Part shown: positions 18,110-27,192 of the stretch, one piece after another
Layout: each line of letters starts with the position of its first letter
Numbering within the stretch: the stretch's first letter is position 1
Origin: Dyadobacter diqingensis
GTDB lineage: Bacteria > Bacteroidota > Bacteroidia > Cytophagales > Spirosomataceae
Direction: 5' to 3'
Length of the DNA: 64,000 nucleotides
NCBI RefSeq assembly: GCF_024220585.1
Contig: NZ_JAMXKF010000004.1
Location: 372,001-436,000, forward strand
The notes under the pieces: generated by a model
Seen by the model: only the letters and a program-made list of their open reading frames with translations
Told to the model about the DNA's origin: nothing
The model's database searches: none
Program-made: the position numbers and the translations under genes

Positions 18110-18508
18110 ATGGAAAAATCGATAGGAATTATAGCAACTGAGAATGCTGCGAGGGCTGGCGGACATTATGTGCAGGCAACCACGTATAATGGCCTGATTT
18201 ATGTTTCGGGCCAGTTGCCCGTCAACATCGACGGAAGCCATAATAACGACGAACCGTTCGAAGTCCAGGCACGACAAGCGTTGGATAATTTGTTTGCCAT
18301 CCTGAGGGCGGCAGGTTCCGGACCATCTCATTTGCTCAAAGTCACTGTTTACATCGTCGATGTAAAGAACTGGCCATTATTTAATCAGGTATATGCTGAA
18401 ATGATGGAGACAGCCAGACCCGCGCGCGCTATCGTACCTGTTCCTGAGCTGCATTATGGTTATTCAATAGAAATTGACGCAATTGGCATCATTCCGGATA
18501 GTGAATGA
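18110..18508 (+). CDS. RidA-family enamine/imine deaminase-like protein
   Basis: A 132-residue YjgF/YER057c/UK114 protein. The family features GLIYVSGQLPV, QARQALDNLFAILRAAGSG, VKVTVYIVD-like and the RPARAIVPVPEL segment with the conserved Arg are visible. RidA hydrolyses reactive 2-aminoacrylate and related imines released by PLP enzymes. It lies 70 bp after the SDR gene and is followed by a hairpin at 18516. Confidence 0.92.
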   Translation: MEKSIGIIATENAARAGGHYVQATTYNGLIYVSGQLPVNIDGSHNNDEPFEVQARQALDNLFAILRAAGSGPSHLLKVTVYIVDVKNWPLFNQVYAEMMETARPARAIVPVPELHYGYSIEIDAIGIIPDSE

Positions 18509-18515
18509 CCTATAT

Positions 18516-18562
18516 AATTAGCGGTTAGAGTTGTTTAATGTAAATGACTTTAACCGCTGATT
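18516..18562. terminator. Hairpin between convergent ridA-like and ligD genes
   Basis: Arms AATTAGCGGTTA (18516-18527) and TAACCGCTGATT (18551-18562) pair over 12 bp with one G-U, loop 23 nt. T-runs on both sides support a bidirectional terminator. Confidence 0.6.
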
Positions 18563-18577
18563 GTTAGTTCATTTTTT

Positions 18578-21286
18578 TTACAAAATATCGTCCAGTGTTT
18601 TCATCAGATCAATTCCTTTTTCTAAAACCGGCCTAAAAAGATCCCCCTCTGCCTGCAGTCTCTGTAAAGCGTTAAAAATTGTGAAATCTTTCAGTTGCAG
18701 GCCTTTTTTGACTTCCTCCCAATGTAACGGCATCGATACAGTTGCACCGGGTTTAGGTCTTACCGAATACGGTGCGGCAAGGGTGGCTTTGGCTCTGTTT
18801 TGCAAATAGTCGATGTATAACTTACCCTTCCTGTTTCGCGTCATCCGCTCTATGCTGGTAAATTCAGGCAACTCTTCCTGCGCCTGCATGGCGATCCATT
18901 TGGCAAATAACTGGCATTGGTCGTAAGTATATCTTGCACCCAACGGGATATAGATGTGGATGCCTGTGGAACCGGAGGTTTTACAGTAACAGGGTATACC
19001 GATTGAATCTAGTATTTTTTTTATGGCCTGAGCGGTCAGGATGACCTGTTCAAAAGTGTTTCCCTCATCCGGATCAAGATCAAGAATACACCAGTCGGGA
19101 TAATCAGCCGATGTAATCCGGCTATTCCACGGGTTTATTTCGATACAGCCGAGATTTGCCATATAGAGCAGGCTGGCTTCATTCGTAGCAACCATATAAT
19201 TTTTGTCCACTTCGTTTTCGGTACTATATGGAAATGTCTGAATCCAGTCCGGCGACTTTCCTGTAACATCTTTTTGGTAAAAACTTTTACCCTCAATACC
19301 ATTGGGGAACCTGTTTAGAGACATCGGTCTGTCCTTTAAATAGGGCAGGATAAATGGCGCAATCTGATAGTAATAATTTATTAGATCACGTTTTGTAATC
19401 TTCTCTTTGGGCCAGAAAATCTTTCCGAGGTTGGTGAATTTTAATTCGTTACCATCGACTTTTCTAACCTGCGTTTCGTCTGTTGGATTAAGAAGCGACT
19501 TACGGTTTCCTTTTTCCGGAACTCCGATAGGAATTACCTGTTCTGTCTTCTCCACGACTTTTTCAACCGTTTGTTTCGTCTCGCGGGTCACGTCTTTTGC
19601 ATTTTTATCGTCTCTCAGGCCTTCAAACGAAGGGTGTCGGAAAACGCCGTCGCTGGTTACTTCTGTAAAACTCACTTCACAAACCATTGCCGGTTTCAGC
19701 CAGGTAGCCTTCGCTTTTGGTGGATTTGGTCTGAACCGTGTGGGTTTATTGTAATCGGGAGTTTCCGGAAATGGACTTTCTTTGGTTATCAATGGTTTGA
19801 ATAGTTCCAGCATTTCTGTTTGCTGCTGGTCCTTAAAACCCGTCCCGACTTTCCCGACGTATATAAATTGACCGTCGTCGTATACGCCAAGTAAAAGTGA
19901 GCTGAACTGTTTGGACGACCCGGCGTTTTTGGTATATCCGGCAATAACCACCTCCTGACGCTTGCTGATCTTAATTTTCAACCAGTCTTTTGACCTTGTT
20001 CGCGGAAAATAGGCACTGTCTGAACGTTTCGCAATAATTCCTTCCAGACCCAGTTCTTTCGCCGCATCAAAGAAAGCCATTCCGTCAGCCGCCACGCTAT
20101 ATCCGCTTCGGATCAGTCCGGCTGGCGGCAAAATAGTTTGTAAAATTGCTTTTCGCTGAGAAAGTGGGAGATGAGTGAGGTCTTTGCCATCCAACCAGAG
20201 AATATCAAAAACGTAAAACAGCAGGTCACCGTCGGCCTCGCTTCGCCAGTTTTGCAGCGAGCCGAAATCCGATATTCCTTCGTCATTTACGACAACGATT
20301 TCGCCGTCAACAATGGCATTCACTTTCCAGTCGGATACCGCAGAGTAAACCGGGTAAAACTTATCGTTGAATGATTTTTTGTTCCGGGATCTTAGATCTG
20401 CTTTCCCTTTGCTTATAAAGGCGAGTGCCCGGTAGCCATCCCATTTTATTTCATATTCCCAACCGGGATCATCAAAAGGCTTGTCGACAAGAGTTGCAAG
20501 CATGGGTTGAATATCTGCATCGAATTTTTGCGTGGGAGCTTTTTTTAAAACCGCCGGGACATTCAGTTTCTTAACCTCTTTTATCCCGGTATCTTCTCCA
20601 ATCTGCTTTTCTATCTGTTTTTTAGCCTGATTTTTCTCAGCGGTTTTTTCATCTTTTACGGTGCTGCCAGGTTGGATGATGGGGCGGCCATAAATCTGGT
20701 CGGGTGCTGTTTTCACCGCTTCCAGCGTCTTGTCAGAAATGACAGACTTATCTTTTTTTGTAATGTCGGTAGTCGAGGCAAATTCGTCTCTGTGTTTAAT
20801 CAAAAGCCAGGCGTTATCTTCCATGCCCTTGGTTTTCACCAAAGCAAATTCGCCTTGCAGTTTGGTTCCATTAAGTCTGAATTTCAGGGAGCCAGATTTT
20901 AGTTCTTTTAGTAATAACTTTTCCTGCACCTTTTTGCCTTTTGTTATTTCCAAAGGCTCATACGTGCCTTCATCCCAGACGATCACCGTGCCAGCTCCAT
21001 AATTTCCCTTCGGGATAATTCCCTCAAAATCTTTGTAGTCATAAGGATGATCTTCTACCATCATCGCAAGCCGCTTCACCGACGGATCTGTCGAAGGGCC
21101 TTTTGGAACTGCCCAGCTTTTTAAAACACCATCCATTTCCAGCCGGAAGTCATAATGCAAACGGGAGGCATGATGTTTCTGGATAACAAATCTGAGCTGG
21201 GTTTCCGACGGTTTTCCTGCCTCAGGCTCCGGTGTGTTACTGAACGACCGCTTTTTCTTATACTCTACAAGACCCATAACCTGCAC
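18578..21286 (-). CDS. ligD: Multidomain non-homologous end-joining ligase LigD
   Basis: A 902-residue enzyme that processes and seals double-strand breaks with Ku. Domain order is phosphoesterase-ligase-polymerase. The PE domain (about 30-165) has HHASRLHYDFRLEMDG and IPKGNYGAGTVIVWDEG. The ATP-dependent ligase (about 255-560) has the nucleotidyl lysine K281 in EIKWDGYR, LFYVFDILWLDG, EGIIAKR and DWLKIKI. The primase-like polymerase (about 610-902) has DLDPDEG and SGSTGIHIYIP. A charged linker rich in Lys/Glu/Gln joins the first two domains. The start may be the Met three codons downstream. No Ku gene lies in the window. Confidence 0.95.
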   Translation of the reverse strand: MQVMGLVEYKKKRSFSNTPEPEAGKPSETQLRFVIQKHHASRLHYDFRLEMDGVLKSWAVPKGPSTDPSVKRLAMMVEDHPYDYKDFEGIIPKGNYGAGTVIVWDEGTYEPLEITKGKKVQEKLLLKELKSGSLKFRLNGTKLQGEFALVKTKGMEDNAWLLIKHRDEFASTTDITKKDKSVISDKTLEAVKTAPDQIYGRPIIQPGSTVKDEKTAEKNQAKKQIEKQIGEDTGIKEVKKLNVPAVLKKAPTQKFDADIQPMLATLVDKPFDDPGWEYEIKWDGYRALAFISKGKADLRSRNKKSFNDKFYPVYSAVSDWKVNAIVDGEIVVVNDEGISDFGSLQNWRSEADGDLLFYVFDILWLDGKDLTHLPLSQRKAILQTILPPAGLIRSGYSVAADGMAFFDAAKELGLEGIIAKRSDSAYFPRTRSKDWLKIKISKRQEVVIAGYTKNAGSSKQFSSLLLGVYDDGQFIYVGKVGTGFKDQQQTEMLELFKPLITKESPFPETPDYNKPTRFRPNPPKAKATWLKPAMVCEVSFTEVTSDGVFRHPSFEGLRDDKNAKDVTRETKQTVEKVVEKTEQVIPIGVPEKGNRKSLLNPTDETQVRKVDGNELKFTNLGKIFWPKEKITKRDLINYYYQIAPFILPYLKDRPMSLNRFPNGIEGKSFYQKDVTGKSPDWIQTFPYSTENEVDKNYMVATNEASLLYMANLGCIEINPWNSRITSADYPDWCILDLDPDEGNTFEQVILTAQAIKKILDSIGIPCYCKTSGSTGIHIYIPLGARYTYDQCQLFAKWIAMQAQEELPEFTSIERMTRNRKGKLYIDYLQNRAKATLAAPYSVRPKPGATVSMPLHWEEVKKGLQLKDFTIFNALQRLQAEGDLFRPVLEKGIDLMKTLDDIL

Positions 21287-21384
21287 ATTTAAATTGTTAC
21301 CCTCAAAGCAACAAACTTTGTGCCAGCGCCTTATCGCATTGTAATGGGTGAGCTGTCATGGCTCAGAAACCAACTCGGTGTATT

Positions 21385-21522
21385 TTATTTAAAAATAGGA
21401 ACCTGTCGGTTTTTGCTGACGGTGGAATCAGCGGATTCCCTTTTGTCTTCTTCTGGCGGGCAAATGATATCGCAGGATGCCAGACTTATACCCATCAGGA
21501 GGATAAATAATTTCTTTGTCAT
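21385..21522 (-). CDS. Small lipoprotein, 45 residues
   Basis: Read directly from the minus strand: an ATG at 21522 opens a 45-codon frame. It begins MTKKLFILLMGISLASC, a textbook lipoprotein signal with lipobox LASC and the lipidated Cys at position 17. The remaining 28 residues are short and polar (DIICPPEEDKRESADS then a basic tail), so the mature product is a tiny membrane-tethered peptide. It lies between ligD and a divergent PLP enzyme gene. The function is unknown; the perfect lipobox makes a chance frame unlikely. Confidence 0.6.
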   Translation of the reverse strand: MTKKLFILLMGISLASCDIICPPEEDKRESADSTVSKNRQVPIFK

Positions 21523-21662
21523 CTTAATATCGTTTATCGTGAGTATTATTTGAAAATGGAATTGCTTCTTTTCTAAGCTTACAAAAACGTGCCAATGAGC
21601 ACTGGTTTACACGATATTTTGGTGAAAGCTATGTAAATTGGATCTTTAATAAAACTAAACCC

Positions 21663-22952
21663 ATGAAACGTAGAAAAATTTTAAAAGGTCTATCGGCCCT
21701 GCCTTTGATTGGCGCTTTGCCATTGCGATCTGCTGCTGAGACTCTTTCCTTGCCCCGGAAAAAACGTGACCTCATTCAGGAACTCGGCATCCGTTCTTTT
21801 ATTAACGCCGCCGGCACGTTAACCTATATGTCCGGATGTATTATGGATGAGGAAGTTGTGGAAACGATTGAAAATACCTCGCGGCATTTTTGTATGATTG
21901 ACGAAGTGCAGGATATAGTCGGTGCTAAAATTGCACAACTTGTACACGCTGAGGCTGCTATGGTATCCTGTGGCGCATTTTCAGCGATGACCTTGGGGCT
22001 TGCAGGAATTTTGACCGGACTTGATATCCGGAAAGTTGAGCAGCTGCCACATCTGGATGGAACGGGAATGAAATCAGAAGTGATTTGCCAGAAATCACAC
22101 AATGAAAGATACAATCATGCTTTTTTGAATACGGGTTGCAGGGTTATTGAGGTCGAAACAATTGAAGATGTTCGCAAAGAAGTCAGTGAGAAAACGGCTT
22201 TACTGCATTTTCTGAACATTCAGGCAAATGAAGGGAAAATTAAACATGAGGAATGGGTCGCTTTGGGCAAAGAATTGGGAATACCGACGTCAATAGATAT
22301 TGCCGCTGATGTCCCGCCGGTTTCAAATCTCTGGAAATTTAATGATATGGGTTTTGATCTTGTATTTATTTCGGGGGGAAAGGCAATGCGTGGGCCGCAA
22401 AGTGCCGGTATTCTGATGGGTAAAAGAGATATTATCGCCGCCGCCCGATTAAATGCACCGCCGAGGGGTTTCACGATAGCCCGGGGACATAAGGTCAACA
22501 AAGAGGAAATACTCGGGATGTATGTGGCGCTGGAAAAGTTTATTTCGGGGGATCACGAGCGTGAATGGAAATCGTGGGAAACGAGCATTGCACGGATTGA
22601 AGGTGCTGTGAAAGACCTTCCTGGTATAACTACAAAAGTTGCAGTTCCTGAACTTGGTAATACAACACCAACACTTACAATATCCTGGGACGACAATGTC
22701 GTGAAACTGACAGGAAAAGAACTGCGTGATCATCTTCGGTTTGGAAGTCCTTCCATCGAAGCAGGGTTCGGTGGTTTACCGTTGTATCATTACCAGGCAG
22801 GCTCTGATTCGGTTGATCCGGCAATCGCTGAGACATTAAAAGGCGCCAATCTGATCAGGGTAACGGCCTGGATGCTTCAACCGGGTGAAGACAAAATTGT
22901 TGCGAAAAGAATAAGGGAAGAATTGCTGAAAGCAGGTAGTGCAAAGGGTTAA
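21663..22952 (+). CDS. Exported SelA/DgaE-like PLP-dependent enzyme
   Basis: A 429-residue fold-type I PLP enzyme. K240 in ISGGKAMRGPQSAG is the predicted Schiff-base lysine, and IDIAADVPP the PLP-ring Asp region. The pattern with INAAGTLTYMSG near residue 50 fits the selenocysteine-synthase-like/D-glucosaminate-6-phosphate ammonia-lyase family. The N-terminus MKRRKILKGLSALPLIGALPL has a twin-arginine-like start followed by a hydrophobic core and an Ala-rich cleavage region, so the protein is probably exported folded by Tat with its cofactor. Such exported versions are uncommon; the substrate is likely an amino sugar or amino acid. No selenocysteine genes are nearby. Confidence 0.82.
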   Translation: MKRRKILKGLSALPLIGALPLRSAAETLSLPRKKRDLIQELGIRSFINAAGTLTYMSGCIMDEEVVETIENTSRHFCMIDEVQDIVGAKIAQLVHAEAAMVSCGAFSAMTLGLAGILTGLDIRKVEQLPHLDGTGMKSEVICQKSHNERYNHAFLNTGCRVIEVETIEDVRKEVSEKTALLHFLNIQANEGKIKHEEWVALGKELGIPTSIDIAADVPPVSNLWKFNDMGFDLVFISGGKAMRGPQSAGILMGKRDIIAAARLNAPPRGFTIARGHKVNKEEILGMYVALEKFISGDHEREWKSWETSIARIEGAVKDLPGITTKVAVPELGNTTPTLTISWDDNVVKLTGKELRDHLRFGSPSIEAGFGGLPLYHYQAGSDSVDPAIAETLKGANLIRVTAWMLQPGEDKIVAKRIREELLKAGSAKG

Positions 22953-23125
22953 GGTGTGTGAATCAATTTGTACATTGCTTTATGGAAATTGGACATTGAT
23001 ATGGCCGTCTGTCTGATCTACTTTTGAGTTAATGTCCGATAATGTTCCGGGCGATGGCGCGTTGGCTTATCCTCGGTTTCGTCACCGGTATTGCTGGAAA
23101 TTCTGAAATTATAAAACAGACAATC

Positions 23126-23995
23126 ATGAAAAATGTTATCCTGACCGGAACAAGCAGTGGTTTTGGTTTACTTACAGCAAAAACGCTGGCAAAAAAAGGT
23201 CATGTGGTTTTCGCCACCATGAGAAATGTGAAGACGAAAAACGCTGAGTCTGCGGAGGCCTTGAAAAAATGGGCTGAGGAGGAGAAAGTGACTGTGCACG
23301 TTGTAGAACTGGATGTTACCGACGATAAGTCTGTGAAAGATGCAATAGAAAGTATTGCAAAAAAAACAAACGGTGCCATCGATGTGCTGATCAACAACGC
23401 CGGCTCGGCTTTCATCGGATTGAATGAAACCCTGAGCGCGGATCAGACAAATCAGATTTTTCAAATTAACGTAATAGCCGCCGATCGTATGATTAAGGCT
23501 GTTTTGCCGGTTATGCACAAGCGAAAAGACGGTTTGATCATTACGATTTCCAGTGTTGCATCGCGTCAGCACACGCCGGTGATGGGTGTTTATGCCGCCA
23601 GTAAGGCAGCTATTGATGCTTTGTCGGTGAGTTATTATTACGAGTTAAAGTCATCCGGAATCGACGTCGCGATTGTTCAGCCTGGTGCTTATCAGACGAC
23701 CGATATTGTAAGCAAACAAGCAGTACCAGCCAATCCGTCAGCAGCGGAGCAGTATGGGGAAGATATGATCAATTACACCAAAGCCGTTTTCAAATATTTT
23801 GAACCCACCGAAGCAAGTCGTGACCCGCAGGAAGTAGCCGATGTGATCGCCGATTTGATTGTCACACCAAAAGGAGAGCGAAAACTATGGAGCCTGATCG
23901 GTGCCGGTCCGCTAACCGGTACGATTGACAATATCAACAACAGCATTCACCAGTTGATAGAAACCATTCTTGGTGCAAGGCACGTAGAAGCCTGA
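23126..23995 (+). CDS. Short-chain dehydrogenase/reductase
   Basis: A 289-residue classical SDR: ILTGTSSGFGLLTAKTL (TGxxxGxG), VLINNAGSAF (NNAG), ITISSVASRQ with the catalytic Ser, and YAASKAAIDAL with the Tyr-x-x-x-Lys pair. The ATG at 23126 starts directly at the first strand; the in-frame codon at 23042 would add a non-conserved stretch. The C-terminal region is longer than in minimal SDRs. Monocistronic, ended by the hairpin at 24004. Substrate unknown. Confidence 0.9.
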   Translation: MKNVILTGTSSGFGLLTAKTLAKKGHVVFATMRNVKTKNAESAEALKKWAEEEKVTVHVVELDVTDDKSVKDAIESIAKKTNGAIDVLINNAGSAFIGLNETLSADQTNQIFQINVIAADRMIKAVLPVMHKRKDGLIITISSVASRQHTPVMGVYAASKAAIDALSVSYYYELKSSGIDVAIVQPGAYQTTDIVSKQAVPANPSAAEQYGEDMINYTKAVFKYFEPTEASRDPQEVADVIADLIVTPKGERKLWSLIGAGPLTGTIDNINNSIHQLIETILGARHVEA

Positions 23996-24003
23996 AATAA
24001 ACA

Positions 24004-24037
24004 GAATAACCCAGCTATATTACCGGCTGGGTTATTC
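24004..24037. terminator. Terminator hairpin after SDR gene
   Basis: GAATAACCCAGC (24004-24015) and GCTGGGTTATTC (24026-24037) form a 12-bp perfect stem with a 10-nt loop, 8 bp past the stop codon. Confidence 0.7.
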
Positions 24038-24139
24038 ATTGTTTCGGTTCGGAGTTCAGTTTTTAACAGAAAAGTTTCGTCTGTTTTTCAATGCTCGCCT
24101 TTGTTTTCCACCTGACGTTACACAGGAAGACTTATAGAA

Positions 24140-24865
24140 TTATTTGTTTTTCAAATTCAGATAATACCTTCGTTCCTCATCACTGAGATGCTCAATGGCA
24201 TATCGTAAAAATGTCCGCGGCATGGTTGCCGCGTATCGATCCAGAAAACTGATAAGTCTTACCCGGTCACTTTTGCCTGCTTGCCTCAGCCACCCGCCGG
24301 CAGCTTTATGAATCAGATCCTGCGAATCGTTCAACAGGATTTCAGCGATATTAAACGTATCATCCAGATCTCCGTGTTTTAAAAAGTACGCAGTACTGAC
24401 CATTGCGGTACGCCGTTCCCACATATTTTCAGAAACCGCAAGCTGGTACAGAATATCTCTCGGTTTATCATTTAAATATTTGCCAATTACATAAATACAA
24501 CTTAAATCAACAAGGTCCCAGTTATTGATCCGGTCGTGTCGTCGCAGATAAAGGTCGTACAACGCCTTTCTGTCGGCCTCAGGCATTTTATTACTACGGG
24601 CCTGTTGGTTCATGATGCTTAAGGCACCTGTCCGTAGTTCATGTACCGGGCTTTCCAGCAACTTTTCCAGTTCGTCGGTTGGCATTTTTATAAACTCCTT
24701 TGCAAGTGAAAACACATTTCCCATACGTACCCCTATAAATACATCACCTTCGCCATACTGGCCTTCGCCTGATTTGAAATAACGCTGGATTTTCACCAGC
24801 TCTTCCGGTGACTGCATGGCGTATAACTTTTCGGTAAAATAGGCGGCGGAAACATTTGTATGCAT
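24140..24865 (-). CDS. AlkD-like DNA alkylation repair protein (HEAT fold)
   Basis: A 241-residue helical-repeat protein. The stretches MGNVFSLAKEFIKMPTDELEKLL, VHELRTGALSIMNQQA, NWDLVDLSCIYVIGKYL and ENMWERRTAMVSTAYFL, plus the W-D (NNWDLVD) and Trp/Arg residues that line the DNA-facing groove in AlkD, support this family. AlkD excises 3- and 7-alkylpurines without base flipping. First member of a minus-strand run with two small DUF1801 genes but separated by promoter-sized gaps. Confidence 0.85.
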   Translation of the reverse strand: MHTNVSAAYFTEKLYAMQSPEELVKIQRYFKSGEGQYGEGDVFIGVRMGNVFSLAKEFIKMPTDELEKLLESPVHELRTGALSIMNQQARSNKMPEADRKALYDLYLRRHDRINNWDLVDLSCIYVIGKYLNDKPRDILYQLAVSENMWERRTAMVSTAYFLKHGDLDDTFNIAEILLNDSQDLIHKAAGGWLRQAGKSDRVRLISFLDRYAATMPRTFLRYAIEHLSDEERRYYLNLKNK

Positions 24866-24905
24866 AAAGAGTACTTTTTTTGACCCGGGAAAAACTGGTT
24901 TTGCG

Positions 24906-25250
24906 TTACAAAGTGGCCGAAGCTTTACTTAATAATGTAGCCAATACTTCGTAATCTACTTTTTGTCCTTCTGTTATGGTTGCTGTTTTTCTGTCCGGAC
25001 TGGTGGTTGACTTGAAAAAACCTTTGATTTCGTCCAGGGATGCGGCGTTAAAGATCATAAAGGAAATCTTATCCTTGGCGCCATGAATTACACAGGCGTA
25101 ATGCCCATTTTTTAAGTAATGCGGCTTAGCATACTGCAATCGCTCCTGAACCTCGGGAATTGTGTTAATGATCATTTTTCTTAATTCACCACACACTTTT
25201 ATTTGCCATGGCTGTAATTTGTCGATGTACTGCGATACTTCTTCGTTCAT
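24906..25250 (-). CDS. DUF1801 (YdhG-like) protein
   Basis: A 114-residue soluble protein with the DUF1801 pattern: YIDKLQPWQIKVCGELRKMI, EVQERLQYAKPHYLKNGHYAC, and a beta-rich second half. Family members resemble the frataxin/YdhG fold and have been proposed to bind iron, but the role here is not established. It lies 14 bp after another DUF1801 gene on the same strand, so the two are probably co-transcribed. Confidence 0.8.
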   Translation of the reverse strand: MNEEVSQYIDKLQPWQIKVCGELRKMIINTIPEVQERLQYAKPHYLKNGHYACVIHGAKDKISFMIFNAASLDEIKGFFKSTTSPDRKTATITEGQKVDYEVLATLLSKASATL

Positions 25251-25264
25251 TGTCTGGTTGATGG

Positions 25265-25648
25265 TTACTTGTTTTTAATAACTGATTTCTTTTTATCTTC
25301 ATTTTGTTTCATGCGCAAGGCTACAAGTTTTTTGATAAGTCCGTCCGGAATAGGTTTCTCAGGCGTAAACCGCACCGTTCCGGTGGATGTGCTGAAATCT
25401 TTAAGGTCGTCTTTCAGCGCATCTACTGCACTGTCGTTCCAGGTGTACAGAGAACAGTGATTTTTAGATGCTTTAAAACCTACGAGCATCAGGCCGAGAT
25501 ATTTGAAAGCGGGCATTTGGTAACTTATTACTTCTACTGCCTCCGGAGCTATCGCACGGATTTTTAGCCTGAGCTCAGCCAGCGCGCGTTGGGCATTTTC
25601 TGGTTGTAAATCTAAATAATCGTCTATCGTTTTGACCGGTATGTTCAT
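25265..25648 (-). CDS. DUF1801 (YdhG-like) protein
   Basis: A 127-residue protein: IDDYLDLQPENAQRALAELR, IRAIAPEAVEVISYQMPAFKY and SLYTWNDSAVDALKDDLKDF match the YdhG/DUF1801 family more closely than the neighbour does. The reading frame is open to 25903, but the upstream part is rich in Cys, His and Trp and is the shadow of the adjacent membrane-protein gene; ATG at 25648 overlaps that gene's stop by 4 bp, indicating translational coupling. Function unproven. Confidence 0.85.
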   Translation of the reverse strand: MNIPVKTIDDYLDLQPENAQRALAELRLKIRAIAPEAVEVISYQMPAFKYLGLMLVGFKASKNHCSLYTWNDSAVDALKDDLKDFSTSTGTVRFTPEKPIPDGLIKKLVALRMKQNEDKKKSVIKNK

Positions 25649-26040
25649 ATGATTACGGGTTTTTCTTTTCGTAATTTTCCCCCAAACCAGGTGCATGGTA
25701 AGGCTGTAACTGCAAGCGCAATCGGATACCAGTGCGGAGACATATCCCAGGCGACAATCACTCCGATGGTGCTGATGACAATGCCAATAATCCCAAGAAT
25801 AATGGCATGCCTTGTTCCATGCGCCGGTGCAAGTATAGCCGTGATATATCCTCCTGCTACTGCATAAGCGCAACGGTAAACCAGCGCCAGCATCAACATC
25901 CATGGGACTGAAAGACCTTTTTCGGGTGCCGGAAAGATACCTAGTGTTTCAAGCAAAATGTCCGTCCCGGTTGACAACAACACGATCGTCATGATGCCGG
26001 CGGCTATTGCTCCGATACTTTTTAATGGATTCTTAGTCAT
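25645..26040 (-). CDS. Small four-helix membrane protein
   Basis: A 131-residue hydrophobic protein with four predicted membrane segments (IGAIAAGIMTIVLLSTGTD, LMLALVYRCAYAVAGGYIT, AIILGIIGIVISTIGVI and WYPIALAVTALPCTWFG). No known catalytic motif is seen; similar proteins are annotated only as hypothetical in Bacteroidota. It is the first gene of a tight three-gene operon with the two DUF1801 genes. Confidence 0.75.
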   Translation of the reverse strand: MTKNPLKSIGAIAAGIMTIVLLSTGTDILLETLGIFPAPEKGLSVPWMLMLALVYRCAYAVAGGYITAILAPAHGTRHAIILGIIGIVISTIGVIVAWDMSPHWYPIALAVTALPCTWFGGKLRKEKPVII

Positions 26041-26283
26041 ACTTTTAAACGGTTTGGGTTGTTAAAAGCATTTTGAACTTGATATGGCAAATATATCAGG
26101 ATAATCTAAATCCCGAAGGGTGCAAATACGACAACATGAGGGGTTGTTTCCGCCATGTATTTAATTGAAATAAAATATTAATTTACGACGATTTTTTATC
26201 TATTTTCAAGGCGGGGAGGTTAAGTTCTACTTTTATAAACCGGGCCTCCATTTATTTTTTTGTAAACCACATAACACATTATT

Positions 26284-26589
26284 ATGTCTGAACAAACGCA
26301 GCATTACGTATTGAAACTTATTCCGTCCCGGCCAACATTTGTAATGGATATGACAGAAGAAGAAAGGGCAATCATGCAAGCGCATGTTGTTTACTGGACG
26401 AAACTGATGGACAAAGGTATTGTGGTGGTATTCGGACCGGTTTTTGACCCGGCCGGCGCCTACGGACTTTCAGTCGTGGAGGTATCGCACGAGGACGAGG
26501 TGATCGAAATCATGAAAGGAGACCCGGCTGCTGCCATCAATACGTTTGAATATTATCCAATGAAGGCGGTTAAGCCAGCCAGAATTTAA
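26284..26589 (+). CDS. YciI-family protein
   Basis: A 101-residue ferredoxin-like alpha+beta protein of the YciI/YCII group: LKLIPSRPTFVMDMTEEERA, HVVYWTKLMDKGIVVVFGPV, and the end EYYPMKAVKPARI with the conserved His-Asp-type pair region (SHEDEVIEIMKGDPA). YciI-like domains act as small dehydrochlorinases or as accessory domains of stress regulators. It is 40 bp upstream of a TfoX-like gene and probably co-transcribed. Confidence 0.85.
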   Translation: MSEQTQHYVLKLIPSRPTFVMDMTEEERAIMQAHVVYWTKLMDKGIVVVFGPVFDPAGAYGLSVVEVSHEDEVIEIMKGDPAAAINTFEYYPMKAVKPARI

Positions 26590-26629
26590 CCAGCTGATTT
26601 TAGTTTATGCTACTTCAAAACAGATCATT

Positions 26630-26983
26630 ATGGCATACGATGAAGTCTTCGTCAACAGAATTCGTGAGGAACTTGGTAACGAAATTGCCGTAGAAGAAAA
26701 AAAGATGTTTCAGGGCGTCTGTTTTATGGTAAATGATAAAATGTGTGTATGTGTCCGGGATGATGATATGTTATGCCGGATCGGTGCGGAACAGGCTGCA
26801 ATAGAACTGGAAAAGGATCAATGCCGGCAGATGGTCAGTCAGGGCTGGGTGATGAAAAATTTTGTATTTGTACCGAATGAAAATGTAAGAACAACCCAGG
26901 CTTTGAAATACTGGATCGACCTGGCTTTAAGGTTCAACGTTGAGGCAAAAGCATCCGGAAGGAGGCAAAAGAAACAGGAATAA
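26630..26983 (+). CDS. TfoX N-terminal-domain protein
   Basis: A 117-residue protein with the TfoX_N pattern: VNRIREELGNEIAVEEKKMF, GVCFMVNDKMCVCVRDDDMLCR, and VMKNFVFVPNENV. In gamma-proteobacteria TfoX activates competence genes, but stand-alone TfoX_N proteins in Bacteroidota are of unknown role. The C-terminus is strongly basic. It follows the YciI gene. Five Cys residues in 117 are well above the sulfatase-island average. Confidence 0.82.
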   Translation: MAYDEVFVNRIREELGNEIAVEEKKMFQGVCFMVNDKMCVCVRDDDMLCRIGAEQAAIELEKDQCRQMVSQGWVMKNFVFVPNENVRTTQALKYWIDLALRFNVEAKASGRRQKKQE

Positions 26984-27063
26984 AAATTACAAAAGGCCGG
27001 TAACATTGAATTGCCGTTATTACCGACCTGATTTCTTCCTGTTCAAATTTAAAAGACTGTGCT

Positions 27064-27192
27064 TTAAGATTTTGAATCTATTTCCCGTATTTTCTCCGAT
27101 CTGACGATAGATATTACCCAAAGTATCAGAATGCCAATTAAAAGGTAAAAAACCTGTTCCTCTCTTTCAAGACGTAGTGTAGATGTGTCCAT
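27064..27192 (-). CDS. Micro membrane protein, 42 residues (paralogue 1)
   Basis: Read from the minus strand: ATG at 27192, 42 codons, TAA at 27064. The N-terminus is charged (DTSTLRLEREEQVF), followed by a single hydrophobic helix (YLLIGILILWVISIV) and a basic end (RSEKIREIDSKS). The second frame at 27385-27489 aligns along almost its whole length: Leu-Arg, Arg-Glu-Glu, Val-Phe, Leu-Leu-Ile, Leu-Trp-Val and Val-Arg coincide. Two independent tiny frames keeping this pattern argue strongly that both are genes. Likely inner-membrane regulators or stress microproteins; function unknown. Confidence 0.6.
   Translation of the reverse strand: MDTSTLRLEREEQVFYLLIGILILWVISIVRSEKIREIDSKS

Noticed and set aside
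25648..25903. N-terminal extension of the DUF1801 frame
   Set aside because: The extension overlaps the membrane-protein gene and has an unnatural Cys, His and Trp content; the family alignment begins at 25648.
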